From: Ancylobacter mangrovi | GTDB lineage: Bacteria > Pseudomonadota > Alphaproteobacteria > Rhizobiales > Xanthobacteraceae | Assembly (NCBI RefSeq): GCF_024752355.1 | Contig: NZ_JANTHZ010000014.1 | Coordinates: forward strand, 1-64,000 | Length of the DNA: 64,000 bases | Direction: 5' to 3' | Shown here: positions 1 to 7,561 of the stretch, piece by piece | Layout: every line of letters starts with the position of its first letter | How positions within the stretch are numbered: position 1 is the first letter of the stretch | The notes under the pieces: generated by a model | Databases searched by the model: none | What the model was told of the DNA's origin: nothing | The model's input: the letters and a program-made list of their open reading frames with translations, nothing else | Position numbers and translations under genes: made by a program

Positions 1-111
1 CGCCGGGACCGGCTTGATGTCGTACAGATAAAGCGTGTGGCCCGCGTCGATCAGGTGACCCGCCATCGGCGCGCCCATGATCCCGAGACCTACAAATCCA
101 ACCTTCGCCAT
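1..111 (-). CDS. 2-hydroxy-3-oxopropionate reductase-like (beta-hydroxyacid dehydrogenase), N-terminal part, cut by window edge
   Basis: The first 37 codons read on the minus strand from ATG at 111; the rest lies outside the window. The start MAKVGFVGLGIMGAPMAGHL is the NAD(P)-binding Rossmann signature of the 6-phosphogluconate-dehydrogenase-like beta-hydroxyacid dehydrogenases, and the GLGIMGxPMA form is typical of tartronate semialdehyde reductase (GarR/GlxR). A GAGGA ribosome site lies 7 bases before the ATG. It is the last visible gene of an operon running leftwards from kdgT. The enzyme would reduce tartronate semialdehyde to glycerate in cytosolic sugar-acid or glyoxylate metabolism, but the catalytic lysine region cannot be seen, so substrate is uncertain. 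Confidence 0.8.
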   Translation of the reverse strand, partial: MAKVGFVGLGIMGAPMAGHLIDAGHTLYLYDIKPVPA

Positions 112-147
112 CGTTTCGTCCTCGCTTTCCTGCTTGTTTCGCTGCGG

Positions 148-1137
148 TCAGGCCGTGACCTTGAGCACGTCGGGATTGACGCAGGTCCCGGGCGCGCGCC
201 CGTGCAGCACGTCGATGATGTTGGTCGCGGCGATGCGGCCCATGGCGAGCCGCGTTTGCGGCGTCGCGGAGGCGATGTGCGGCACGACGACCACGTTGGG
301 GAGCTCGGCGAGGCCGGGCGCGAGGGCGGGCTCGTCCTCGAACACGTCGAGCCCCGCGCCCCAGATCTCGCCGGCCTTGAGCGCCTCGACCAGCGCCGCC
401 TCGTCAACCACCGGGCCACGGCTCGCATTGATGAGCACGGCGGTCTTCTTCATCGCCCTCAGCTCGTCCGCGCCGATGTAGTGGTGGGTCTCGGGCAGCA
501 GCGGGACGTGCAGGGTGAGGAAGTCGGATTCGCGCAGCAGCGTCTGCTTGTCGACATGGCGGGCGCCGGTCTCCGCTTCGAAGTCGGCGTCGCGGTGCAT
601 GTCGGCATAGATGATGTTCATGTCGAAGCCGCGCGCCTTGCGGGCGACGTTGCGGCCGATGCGCCCGAGCCCGGCGATGCCCAGCGTCTGGCGGTCGACG
701 TCGAGCCCCACGAAGGTCATCGGCGCCCATCCCTGCCACCGGCCCTGGCGGACGAAGGCGTCGGACTCGGCGATCCGCCGGGCGGTGGCGAGCAGCAGCG
801 TCATGGTGTGGGTGGCGGTGGCGTCGTCCAGCACGCCGGGCGTGTTGGTGAGGACGACGCCGCGCCTGGTGGCGGCGGCGAGGTCGAAATTGTTGAAGCC
901 GACCGCGTAGTTGGCGACGACGCGAAGCTGCGGGCCGGCGGCGTCCAGCACCTCGCCGTCGATGGTGTCGGTCAGGAGCGTGATCGCGGCGTCCCGGCCC
1001 CTGAGGCGCTCCTTCAGCTCGTCGCGGCTCAGCGCCCGGTCCTCGGGATTGACCTCCACGTCGAAATGGGCGCGCAACTCCTCGATGGTCTCGGAAGGAA
1101 TGGCGCGCGTCACATAGACGGATTTGCGGCTCGTCAT
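148..1137 (-). CDS. D-2-hydroxyacid dehydrogenase (glyoxylate/hydroxypyruvate reductase type)
   Basis: A 329-residue cytosolic oxidoreductase of the normal family length. GLGRIG at residues 156-161 is the NAD(P)-binding loop. The catalytic triad is in place: Arg240 in INASRGP, Glu269 in DVFEDEP and His287 in VPHIASAT. Members reduce glyoxylate, hydroxypyruvate or 2-ketogluconate to the D-2-hydroxyacid. It sits between a GlcG-like gene (15 bases upstream) and a tartronate-semialdehyde-reductase-like gene (36 bases downstream), all on one strand with the KdgT permease, so it probably handles a keto-acid from the imported sugar acid. Family is clear; the choice among glyoxylate, hydroxypyruvate and 2-ketogluconate is not settled by sequence alone. 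Confidence 0.88.
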   Translation of the reverse strand: MTSRKSVYVTRAIPSETIEELRAHFDVEVNPEDRALSRDELKERLRGRDAAITLLTDTIDGEVLDAAGPQLRVVANYAVGFNNFDLAAATRRGVVLTNTPGVLDDATATHTMTLLLATARRIAESDAFVRQGRWQGWAPMTFVGLDVDRQTLGIAGLGRIGRNVARKARGFDMNIIYADMHRDADFEAETGARHVDKQTLLRESDFLTLHVPLLPETHHYIGADELRAMKKTAVLINASRGPVVDEAALVEALKAGEIWGAGLDVFEDEPALAPGLAELPNVVVVPHIASATPQTRLAMGRIAATNIIDVLHGRAPGTCVNPDVLKVTA

Positions 1138-1152
1138 GGATCGGATCCTGGA

Positions 1153-1563
1153 TCAGTGGGTGTCGAGGGAGGCGGCGAGGAGGTCGGCGATGGCCTGGTC
1201 CTCCTCCGGCGCGAGGCCGCTGATGCCGACGGCGCCCAGGAGGCGGCCGGCGGCGTTCTTCACCACCGCGCCGCCGGGCAGCGCGGTGAGGGCGGGATCG
1301 CAGAAATAGCTCGCCGGGATGTTCTCGCGGTGCAGGCGGGCGAGGAAGGCGTCGGTGCCCACGCCCATGCGCGCGGCCGAATAGGCCTTGCCCTGCGACA
1401 GGGCGATGCTGCGTACCGGGGCGCCGTCGGCCCGCGCGAAGGCGAGGAGGAAGCCCTGCGCGTCGCAGGCGGCGGCGCAGATCGGCCGGCCGTATTCGCC
1501 GGCGGCGCGGGCGAGGGCGTCGGCGACCATGCGCCGGGCCTGTGCGTAGTCGATCGTCTCCAT
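1153..1563 (-). CDS. GlcG/HbpS family (DUF336) protein
   Basis: 136 residues from ATG at 1563. The frame stays open upstream to 1719, but the added 52 residues are Pro/Arg-rich and unlike the family, so the inner start METIDYAQAR was chosen. The sequence has the GlcG/HbpS pattern: an N-terminal helix (ARRMVADALARA), a central strand GFLLAFARADGAP, the KAYSAARMGVGT helix and a C-terminal GAVGISGLAPEEDQ segment. Relatives are heme-binding or redox-sensing proteins, or of unknown role in glycolate, propanediol and sugar-acid operons. No signal peptide is seen. Here it is sandwiched between the permease and two reductases, which supports an accessory role in oxidised-carbon metabolism. Exact function unknown. 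Confidence 0.82.
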   Translation of the reverse strand: METIDYAQARRMVADALARAAGEYGRPICAAACDAQGFLLAFARADGAPVRSIALSQGKAYSAARMGVGTDAFLARLHRENIPASYFCDPALTALPGGAVVKNAAGRLLGAVGISGLAPEEDQAIADLLAASLDTH

Positions 1564-1699
1564 GGGGAAGCGCCTTTCACGGTTCGGGGCCGGCGGGGCC
1601 GGAGGGATCCCGGTCCCGCGCGGCGGTTTCGGCCCCGGCCACGCGCCGGACGGGCGCGGCCAGGGGCTCGGGCAGGGTGGGAGCTGTCGGGAGAAGCCG

Positions 1700-2725
1700 T
1701 CAGGGCTTGCCCTGCTCATAGGCGGGGCGGTCGGTCACCAGCGGCGGGGGCGCGGTCTCGTCCATGGCGACCATTCCCTCCGCCAGCCGCTCGGCGTTCC
1801 GCTTCTGCACCTTGCGGTAGACATAGGCGGTGAGCAGCGGGGTGAGCACGGCGGTGACGATGACCGAGGCTGCCACCTGCACGGTCGCGACCGGGGCAAT
1901 CGCGGCATAGGAGGGGTCGGCGGCGGCGATGGCCTTGGGCACGGCCGCGGCATTGCCGGCGGTGCTGGAGGCCGCAGCGCCCGCCACACCCGAGCCGCCG
2001 AGCATCTTGTCGGCGAAGACGCAGCAGATGCCGGTGACGACGAACACCAGCAGGCCGAGGAAGATGCCCGACAGGCCGCCGGCGACGACGTTGTTCAGGT
2101 TGATGTTCTGGCCCAGCGTGAAGGCCATGAACGGCACCACCAGCCCTTCCTTGGAGCCGAAGAACTCGCGCAGGTCGCCGTCGAGATTGCCGAGGATGGC
2201 GCCGGCGAAGATGGGCGCGACCACCGAGACCATCGACAGCCACGGGATGTTGGCGAGGCCGGCGCCGACCAGGATCACCATGGTCAGGAACGGGCCGGTC
2301 TCGATGCTCTGCGCCACATAGGTGCCGGCGTCCTCCTTGTTGCCCATGGCGCTCGTGAGGGCCATGAACATGCCGCCATTGGTGTCGCTCATGGCCACCA
2401 GCAGGGCGAGGGTGGAGAGGCCGAACAGTTCGCCGCCGAAAAACTTCGCCACCGACAGCGAGATCAGCATCGCCACGGCGACCTTGGCGAACAGGATACC
2501 GAAGCCGCGCTTCAGCATGCGCGGGGCGGCGTTGAAGGTCATCTTGGTGCCGACCGTGAAGAGGTACATGCCGAGCACGGTCGGGTAGCCAGCGCCGCTG
2601 AGCGCCTCGGTGAAGCCGCCGATCTTGAGCAGGTTGGGGCAGAAGGTGTTGATGATCATGCCGAGGAACAGCGGCACGACCATGAGCCCCCCGGGCACCT
2701 TGGTGATGGTCTGGTAGATCTTCAT
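1700..2725 (-). CDS. kdgT: 2-keto-3-deoxygluconate permease family transporter
   Basis: 341 residues with about ten hydrophobic segments and the hallmarks of the KdgT family: an N-terminal KVPGGLMVVPLFLGM segment, ALLVAMSDTNGGMFMAL in the middle and GQNINLNNVVAGGLSGI later. KdgT carries 2-keto-3-deoxygluconate into the cell with protons. An ATG two codons earlier exists, but the AGAGGA ribosome site is only about two bases from it and seven bases from the ATG at 2725, so the inner start is preferred. It heads an operon with the GlcG-like protein and two hydroxyacid dehydrogenases, and is divergent from an IclR regulator. No KDG kinase or aldolase is in view, so the real substrate may be another keto sugar acid. 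Confidence 0.9.
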   Translation of the reverse strand: MKIYQTITKVPGGLMVVPLFLGMIINTFCPNLLKIGGFTEALSGAGYPTVLGMYLFTVGTKMTFNAAPRMLKRGFGILFAKVAVAMLISLSVAKFFGGELFGLSTLALLVAMSDTNGGMFMALTSAMGNKEDAGTYVAQSIETGPFLTMVILVGAGLANIPWLSMVSVVAPIFAGAILGNLDGDLREFFGSKEGLVVPFMAFTLGQNINLNNVVAGGLSGIFLGLLVFVVTGICCVFADKMLGGSGVAGAAASSTAGNAAAVPKAIAAADPSYAAIAPVATVQVAASVIVTAVLTPLLTAYVYRKVQKRNAERLAEGMVAMDETAPPPLVTDRPAYEQGKP

Positions 2726-2802
2726 GGGCATTTCCTCTGACTTCTTGATTCGTCGACAGCGGCCCCGGAAACGCGCCCCGCGAGGCGCTTTCCGTAGCGT
2801 AA

Positions 2803-2821
2803 AGGTAATAAAATACTACCT
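2803..2821. promoter_or_regulatory. Inverted repeat upstream of kdgT, candidate operator
   Basis: AGGTA (2803-2807) and TACCT (2817-2821) form a perfect 5+5 inverted repeat around a 9-base AT-rich spacer. It lies about 80 bases upstream of the kdgT start in an A+T-rich island that stands out from the GC-rich surroundings. Position suggests a regulator site over the kdgT promoter. The rest of the 415-base gap between kdgT and the IclR gene is GC-rich and shows no coding signal. No conserved site for this IclR member is known to me, so this is a candidate only. Confidence 0.4.
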
Positions 2822-3008
2822 ATGGCCATGCGGCGGCCCGCCCGCGCGACGGCGGGACCGGCCCGTTTCCATCGAGAAGGCTGGCTTCAGGTGCCGGCGT
2901 TTCGCCGGATTTTTCGTTGAGCTGTCAGTAAGGCGAACGATAGGGCGGGCGCGTGCCTACCCCACGAGCATGGCGGCATGGGTGCATGGACCCGGTCTCC
3001 CTAGATAA

Positions 3009-3029
3009 TTCCATATGTGGAACTATAAT
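3009..3029 (+). promoter_or_regulatory. IclR-type operator and -10 element in the kdgT/iclR gap
   Basis: TTCCATATGTGGAA at 3009-3022 is an inverted repeat with perfect TTCCA/TGGAA arms and a 4-base centre, the size and shape typical for IclR-family operators. A perfect -10 hexamer TATAAT follows at 3024-3029, reading toward the IclR gene; no good -35 is visible. A second, weaker symmetric element follows at about 3029-3043. The layout fits an autoregulated IclR gene. Confidence 0.5.
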
Positions 3030-3140
3030 TCGTTATACGGATATGCTAGTTGTGTTGCCGGAGGAGATCAATGGGGTAGAAGCCCGCAACGGCACCGTTC
3101 CGCGGCCGCGGGCGGCGGGTGCGACGTTCTGGAGCAGGTG

Positions 3141-3947
3141 ATGGCCGACGGGCATACGGACGCGACGAAGTCTTCGGCGCCGGCGCTGAGCAAGGGGTTC
3201 GCCATTCTCGAGCTGCTGGCCGAGGAGCCGGGCCTGCGCTTCGCCGAGATCCGCGCGCGCCTCGGCCTGCCGGGCAGCAGCTGCCACCACCTCATCAACA
3301 CGCTGTGCCAGCTCGGCGCTCTGCAGATGAACGAGCAGCGCGGCTACGTGCTCGGCCTGCGGCTGCTGGAGCTCGGCGCGCTCGCCGCCGGCCAGCGCCA
3401 GATCGAGCACCAGGCGCTGCCGAGCCTGCGCCGCATGTCGCGCGAGCTGCAGCTCACCTGCCATCTCGGCGTGCTGGAAGGGCACGCGGCGATCTATCTC
3501 CTGAAGGTCGAGGGCCAGCGCGAGATTAGGGTCAATACCTGGGTCGGCAAGCGCCTGTCGCTGCACAGCTCCTCACTCGGCAAGGTGCTGCTGGCCTGGT
3601 TGCCGGAGGCCGACATACGCGACCGGCTGCAGCACGCGACCTGGGAGCCCAAGGGGCCGAAGACCATCACCGACCCGGCGGCCTACCACGCCCATCTCGC
3701 GCTGGTGCGCGAACAGGGCTGGGCGCTCGACGACGAGGAGGACAACCCCAACATACGCTGCATCGCCGCGCCGGTGCTGGACCTGCGCGGGCGCGTGGTG
3801 GCGGCGATCAGCGTGGTGGGAACGGTGCTGGACATCGGCCCAGAGCACATCGACACGCTGGCCTGCGCGGTGCGCGGCACGGCGGGCAGCATCTCGCGCG
3901 AGCTCGGCTATCGCGGCGCGCCGGAGCCGGCGCTGCCGGTGGACTGA
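3141..3947 (+). CDS. IclR family transcriptional regulator
   Basis: 268 residues. An N-terminal winged helix-turn-helix (LSKGFAILELLAEEPGL through SSCHHLINTL) is followed by the IclR effector domain: HLGVLEGHAAIYLLKVEG, the SLHSSSLGKVLLAWL motif, GWALDDEEDNPNIRCIAAPV and a terminal AISVVGT strand. The frame is open upstream to 3015, but a GGAG ribosome site six bases before ATG 3141 and the usual family length favour the inner start. It is divergent from the kdgT operon and is its obvious regulator, probably responding to a sugar-acid breakdown product as KdgR does. Dimer/tetramer binding to the inverted repeats in the gap is inference. Confidence 0.9.
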   Translation: MADGHTDATKSSAPALSKGFAILELLAEEPGLRFAEIRARLGLPGSSCHHLINTLCQLGALQMNEQRGYVLGLRLLELGALAAGQRQIEHQALPSLRRMSRELQLTCHLGVLEGHAAIYLLKVEGQREIRVNTWVGKRLSLHSSSLGKVLLAWLPEADIRDRLQHATWEPKGPKTITDPAAYHAHLALVREQGWALDDEEDNPNIRCIAAPVLDLRGRVVAAISVVGTVLDIGPEHIDTLACAVRGTAGSISRELGYRGAPEPALPVD

Positions 3948-3960
3948 CCGGCGCGCGGGA

Positions 3961-4758
3961 TCAGACGCTCTGGCCGACCTGCCGGCGGATCTCGTCGGCG
4001 ATCGGGTGCAGGTCGCCGGGCGCGACCGGGCCGACGAGGCTGTAGCCGATGCCGTCACGGGCCCAGCTGAAGCCGGTGAGGTCGCCGGTGCGGGTCTGCG
4101 ACATCAGCGCGTTCCTGTCGGCCGCCATCGGCCGCGTGACCATGACCAGCCGCGTGCCCTTGTCGTCGTCATACATCAGCATCAAAGCTGGCCCGTGAGC
4201 GGTCGGCACCAGCCGCCCGCCCATGAATCGGTAGCCGGAGGGCTTCAGATCCGGGATCTTCACCGGGTGGCGCAGCCGGTCCGAGGTCCAGGAGACGAGG
4301 TCGCTGCTGTCGGCGGCGGCGATCTCGACCGGGCGAACCCGGTCGGCGGCGAACACGGAGTAGCTGTCCGCCGCCTCGCTGGCGAGCGCGCCTACTCCCT
4401 CGGCCGGGCCGGCGACGCGGCCATGCACCACCCATCCCCCGGCAAGGCCGATGCCGAGCAGCACCACCGCGGCGGCGAGGTCGCGCCAGGAGCGGGCGGA
4501 ACGGCCGAAGCGGTCGTGCCGGCCGCGGCGGCGCTCCTCGACCAGATGGGCGAGGTTCAGCTCGGAGGGAACGGGCTCCTCGACCACCGGGCCAAGCGCG
4601 GCGCGGAGCTGGTCGCGCTGGTCCATATAGGCGGCGACGCGCGCGCCCGCCTCCGGGTGGGTGTCGAGATAGTCCTCGACCTCGCCCCGCCGCGCCGGGT
4701 CGAGCCTGCCGTCGACATAGGCCTGGAGGTCGTCTTCGCTGATCGGTCGTGCGTTCAT
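3961..4758 (-). CDS. Membrane-anchored anti-sigma factor (module 1)
   Basis: 265 residues. The cytoplasmic N-terminus starts MNARPISEDDLQAYVDGRLD and contains the short helical bundle of the anti-sigma family, but has none of the His/Cys zinc ligands of ZAS proteins. One membrane helix follows (DLAAAVVLLGIGLAGGWVVHG, residues about 160-180 from context), then a periplasmic sensor domain ending near VGQSV. The start codon overlaps the stop of the sigma gene by four bases (ATGA), giving coupled translation. It should hold its partner sigma factor at the membrane until a periplasmic signal releases it. It is clearly related to the second anti-sigma at 7562-8374 in length and motif order (AYVDGR, YxFMGGRL/YALMGGRL). 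Confidence 0.85.
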   Translation of the reverse strand: MNARPISEDDLQAYVDGRLDPARRGEVEDYLDTHPEAGARVAAYMDQRDQLRAALGPVVEEPVPSELNLAHLVEERRRGRHDRFGRSARSWRDLAAAVVLLGIGLAGGWVVHGRVAGPAEGVGALASEAADSYSVFAADRVRPVEIAAADSSDLVSWTSDRLRHPVKIPDLKPSGYRFMGGRLVPTAHGPALMLMYDDDKGTRLVMVTRPMAADRNALMSQTRTGDLTGFSWARDGIGYSLVGPVAPGDLHPIADEIRRQVGQSV

Positions 4759-5297
4759 TTCACTCTCCGCTGGCGGAACGGCAGCACCTGTCCGGCCTCG
4801 CCGCCACCCTGCGCGCCCGGCTCCATGATGTGGCGCAGGCGCTCGCGGGCGCGGGCGAGGCGGCTCATCACGGTGCCGATCGGGATGTCCAGCACGCGGG
4901 CGGCCTCGGCGTAGCTCAGATCCTCCACCGAGACGAGGAGCAGCACGTTCTTCTGCTCCTCCGGCAGGGCGTCGAGCGCCTTCATCACGTCGTGCTGGCG
5001 CAGGCCCTGGTCCTGGTCCGGCGCCTGCGCCACCACCTCCTGCTGCAGGTCGTCCAGCGGCACGTGCACGCCGCGCCGCTTGCTCTGGCGCATGCGCGAG
5101 ATCGCGAGGTTGTGCAGGATGGCGAAGGTCCAAGAGCGTGCGTCGCTGCCCTCGCGCCGCTGGTGCCAGCGGCTGATGGCGAGCTCGAGGCAGTCCTGCA
5201 CCAGGTCGTCGGCGGCCGCCCGGTCCCGCATCAGCGCCCGCGCATAGCGTCGGAGCGGCGGGATCAGGGGCTCGAGCAAGGTCACCATGTCGTCCAT
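4755..5297 (-). CDS. ECF (extracytoplasmic function) sigma factor (module 1)
   Basis: 180 residues with both core regions of an ECF sigma-70 factor. Region 2 includes DLVQDCLELAISRWHQ and SWTFAILHNLAISRMRQ; region 4 includes LPEEQKNVLLLVSVEDLSYAEAARVL and the recognition helix IPIGTVMSRLARARERL. There is no extra C-terminal domain. The open frame runs upstream to 5927 inside the propeller gene, but the ATG at 5297 with MDDMVTLLEPLIPPLRRYAR is the family start. It overlaps its anti-sigma gene by four bases and follows the beta-propeller gene. It directs RNA polymerase to a small stress or envelope regulon, likely including its own operon. Confidence 0.9.
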   Translation of the reverse strand: MDDMVTLLEPLIPPLRRYARALMRDRAAADDLVQDCLELAISRWHQRREGSDARSWTFAILHNLAISRMRQSKRRGVHVPLDDLQQEVVAQAPDQDQGLRQHDVMKALDALPEEQKNVLLLVSVEDLSYAEAARVLDIPIGTVMSRLARARERLRHIMEPGAQGGGEAGQVLPFRQRRVK

Positions 5298-5340
5298 GAC
5301 AGGTCTCTTTCGGGTTGGCGGCCCCTGCGTGGAGGGGAAG

Positions 5341-5369
5341 GCCCGCCGGCAGTCTACAGGCCGGCGGGC
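5341..5369 (-). terminator. Strong intergenic hairpin between the propeller gene and sigma gene
   Basis: GCCCGCCGGC (5341-5350) and its exact complement at 5360-5369 form a 10-bp GC-only stem with a 9-base loop, just after the propeller stop codon and before the sigma gene. There is no T-run on the minus-strand side, so it is not a classic intrinsic terminator. It may protect the upstream message end or lower read-through into the sigma gene. Confidence 0.5.
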
Positions 5370-5377
5370 CGGGCGGC

Positions 5378-6835
5378 TCACTCGACCGCGGTCTGCACCT
5401 GCACCGGGGCGCCGATCTTCTCCATCGAGCCGGAGGCGATCACCAGATAGCGCCGGCTGCCGGCGCTCCCGCCCTGCACCACCTGCCGGATCGGGCCGAC
5501 GGCGTTGACGATGGACGAGCCCGCCGGATTGGCCTTGAAGGCGGCGAGCGGTTCGAGCTCGCCCGAGCCGTCGGGCTTGTCGGCGAGCGCCAGCACGTAG
5601 GGGCTGCCGGGTTCGAGGCCGGTGACGGAGGCTTCCAGCACCTGCGTCAGCCCCTGGTCGAACAGCGCCACGCTGGTCGGGCTGGCGCCGTCCTTCGCGC
5701 CGGGCGCGGAGAGACGGAAATGCGCCACCGCGCCGGCGAGGCCGAGCGGCTGCAGATTGGCCGTGCCGGGGCCCTGCGGCACCGCGTCCGGCACATAGGC
5801 CACGGCCTGCGGCGCCTGGCCGATCGGGATCGTCGCCACCACCTTGTTGGTCAGCGTGTCGATGGCCGCGAGCTTCGCCGCGTTCTCGAGGCCGACATAG
5901 ACGCGCGTGCCGTCGCCCGAGGGCCACAGGCCGTGCGGCAGGTCGCCGACCGGGATGGTCGCCACCTCCTCGAACGTGTCGGTCCGGTAGACCTTGACCT
6001 CGTTGAGCCCGCCGATCGTCACATAGGCGAAGCTGCCCTTGGCGTTGCGGGCGAAGTTGACGTGGTTGGTGATCGGCCCGCTGTCGATGGTCTTCAGCAC
6101 CTTGAAGGGCGGGCGGGCGTCGAACACCTGGACCTTGCCGACATCCTTGAGCGTGAACCAGACCTGCTTGCCGTCGGGCGTGGCGGCGATGTTGGGGCAG
6201 AACGGGCTCGCCTGCTTCACCCGGCCGACGATCTTGTGGGTCGCGACGTCGACCACGTCGGTCTCCGGGTTGAAGGACGAGCAGACATAGCCGTACTTGC
6301 CGTCCGGCGAGAAGATCTGCATGCCGGGGCCGGCGGGCACCTTGATGCGCGTCTTCTCCTCGAAGGTCTTGCCGTCGAGCACGGCGACGTAGTCCTCGCC
6401 GCGCACCGTCACCCAGACCTCGCGGCCGTCCGGGGTGAAGAACGCCTCGTGCGGCGAGCGGCCGAGATAGGTGGTGTGCTTCACCGTGTTGGTCGCCGTG
6501 TCGATGAAGGTCACCGAGTTGCTGCCGGTGGAGACCACGGCGAGCGTGCGGTTGTCGGGCGAGAAGCCCATGCCGTGGACGAGGGTCTGGCCGCGATAGA
6601 GCGGCGAGAGGTTGCCGGGCTGGGGATCGCCGAGGCGGATGACGCCGAGCAGCGTGTTGCTGGCCGGGTCGGTGACTGAGACCGTGTTGGAGTACTGCTC
6701 GGCGGCGTAGACGCGGTCGCGATGGCTGACCGGAATGTCCTTCGCGGCGGCGGCATAGGGGGCCTGGCCCGCGAAGGCGGCGGCGCTGGCGAGCAGCGTC
6801 CCGGCCAGCGCGGCCAGGAAGGGGATGCGCTTCAT
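5378..6835 (-). CDS. Secreted YVTN-type beta-propeller protein
   Basis: 485 residues with a cleavable Sec signal (MKRIPFLAALAGTLLASAAAFA). The mature part is built from repeating blades such as NTVSVTDPASNTLLGVIRLG, SNSVTFIDTATNTVKHTTYLG and AKLAAIDTLTNKVVATIPIG, the YVTN/surface-layer propeller repeat, for roughly residues 40-360. A second, non-propeller domain follows (about 370-485). Family members are periplasmic or surface proteins with binding or scaffold roles, sometimes near cytochromes or metal enzymes; no catalytic residues can be assigned. It lies 57 bases downstream of the DUF305 gene and upstream of the sigma/anti-sigma pair, so it is probably both part of the stress response and co-transcribed with its regulator. 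Confidence 0.85.
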   Translation of the reverse strand: MKRIPFLAALAGTLLASAAAFAGQAPYAAAAKDIPVSHRDRVYAAEQYSNTVSVTDPASNTLLGVIRLGDPQPGNLSPLYRGQTLVHGMGFSPDNRTLAVVSTGSNSVTFIDTATNTVKHTTYLGRSPHEAFFTPDGREVWVTVRGEDYVAVLDGKTFEEKTRIKVPAGPGMQIFSPDGKYGYVCSSFNPETDVVDVATHKIVGRVKQASPFCPNIAATPDGKQVWFTLKDVGKVQVFDARPPFKVLKTIDSGPITNHVNFARNAKGSFAYVTIGGLNEVKVYRTDTFEEVATIPVGDLPHGLWPSGDGTRVYVGLENAAKLAAIDTLTNKVVATIPIGQAPQAVAYVPDAVPQGPGTANLQPLGLAGAVAHFRLSAPGAKDGASPTSVALFDQGLTQVLEASVTGLEPGSPYVLALADKPDGSGELEPLAAFKANPAGSSIVNAVGPIRQVVQGGSAGSRRYLVIASGSMEKIGAPVQVQTAVE

Positions 6836-6892
6836 CGGATTTTCCTGAGGTTTTGGATGGGGGAGGCGGCGGCGCCCGGATGGGCGGGCGGC

Positions 6893-7417
6893 CTAGTCGG
6901 CCGTGCCGGTGGGCGAGGGCGTCGAGGGCGGCAGCTTCTCGCCCACCGCGAGGCGCATCGCGGCGATCTCCTGCTGCTGCGTCACGATGATCTCCTGGGC
7001 GAGATATTTGAGCTTCTGGTTGGTGCCGTAGCGCAGCTCGAGCTTCGCCATGTCGATCGCGCCCTGGTGGTGCGGGACCATCATGTCGACGAAGTCCTTG
7101 TCGACGTCGCCGGTGGGCGCCACCGCCATGCCGGCCATCATGGTCGACATGGCGGCGTCATTGCCGTCGAGGAAGGGACGCTCGGCCGCGAGCGCGGCGG
7201 GGTCGGTGCCGGGCGCGGGCGCGGGGGCCGCCATCTTCATGGCGCCCATGTTCATGGCGTTCATGTCGTGAGCCAGCCCCGGGGCGGCGCTGCCACCCAG
7301 TGCCAGCACCGTGCCGACCAGCGCGCCGCGGGCGAACCCCGGGAGGGGGCGGAGGCTGCCGGAAAAAAGATTGCCGGCAAAGTTTCTGCGGAAGGTCCTG
7401 CGGATCGCGCCGGTCAT
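6893..7417 (-). CDS. DUF305 family exported protein
   Basis: 174 residues with a twin-arginine-like or Sec N-terminus (RRTFRR, then a hydrophobic stretch to GLAHD). The DUF305 signature PHHQGAIDMAKLEL is at residues 115-128, and the region before it is methionine- and histidine-rich (DMNAMNMGAMKM at 51-62, MSTMMAGM at 90-97). DUF305 proteins fold as ferritin-like four-helix bundles and several are linked to copper handling, which the Met/His clusters also suggest. It is the first gene of the operon that continues with the propeller and ECF module 1, and an ECF-like promoter lies directly upstream. Copper or another metal as ligand is inference. Confidence 0.87.
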   Translation of the reverse strand: MTGAIRRTFRRNFAGNLFSGSLRPLPGFARGALVGTVLALGGSAAPGLAHDMNAMNMGAMKMAAPAPAPGTDPAALAAERPFLDGNDAAMSTMMAGMAVAPTGDVDKDFVDMMVPHHQGAIDMAKLELRYGTNQKLKYLAQEIIVTQQQEIAAMRLAVGEKLPPSTPSPTGTAD

Positions 7418-7455
7418 CGGCCACTCCTTCGTCCGGTGATGAACGTCTGGTGGCG

Positions 7456-7483
7456 TAGACGCGGGCCGGGCGGGGATTATTCC
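7456..7483 (-). promoter_or_regulatory. Putative ECF sigma promoter, module 1 operon
   Basis: On the minus strand GGAATA (7483-7478) is followed after exactly 17 bases by GTCTA (7460-7456), with a C before it giving CGTCTA. It lies 38-66 bases upstream of the DUF305 start. The same geometry (GAAATA, 17 bases, GTCTC) heads the operon of module 2 at 9397-9424. The -35/-10 shape with a GTC core is typical of ECF promoters. Confidence 0.55.
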
Positions 7484-7561
7484 GCCGACGGAGCGGGAAG
7501 GGCCGCGCCGCCGGTCACGGCTGCTTGATGGACCGCGCGGGTCCCGGCATCGCGGGCGGGT

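Noticed and set aside
37-1833. 598-residue plus-strand open frame, and similar long frames at 8668-11016, 17593-19716, 14557-15621 and 32757-34706
   Set aside because: They lie opposite clear genes, are rich in Arg/Ala/Gly/His without domain motifs, and are typical antisense shadows of GC-rich genes.
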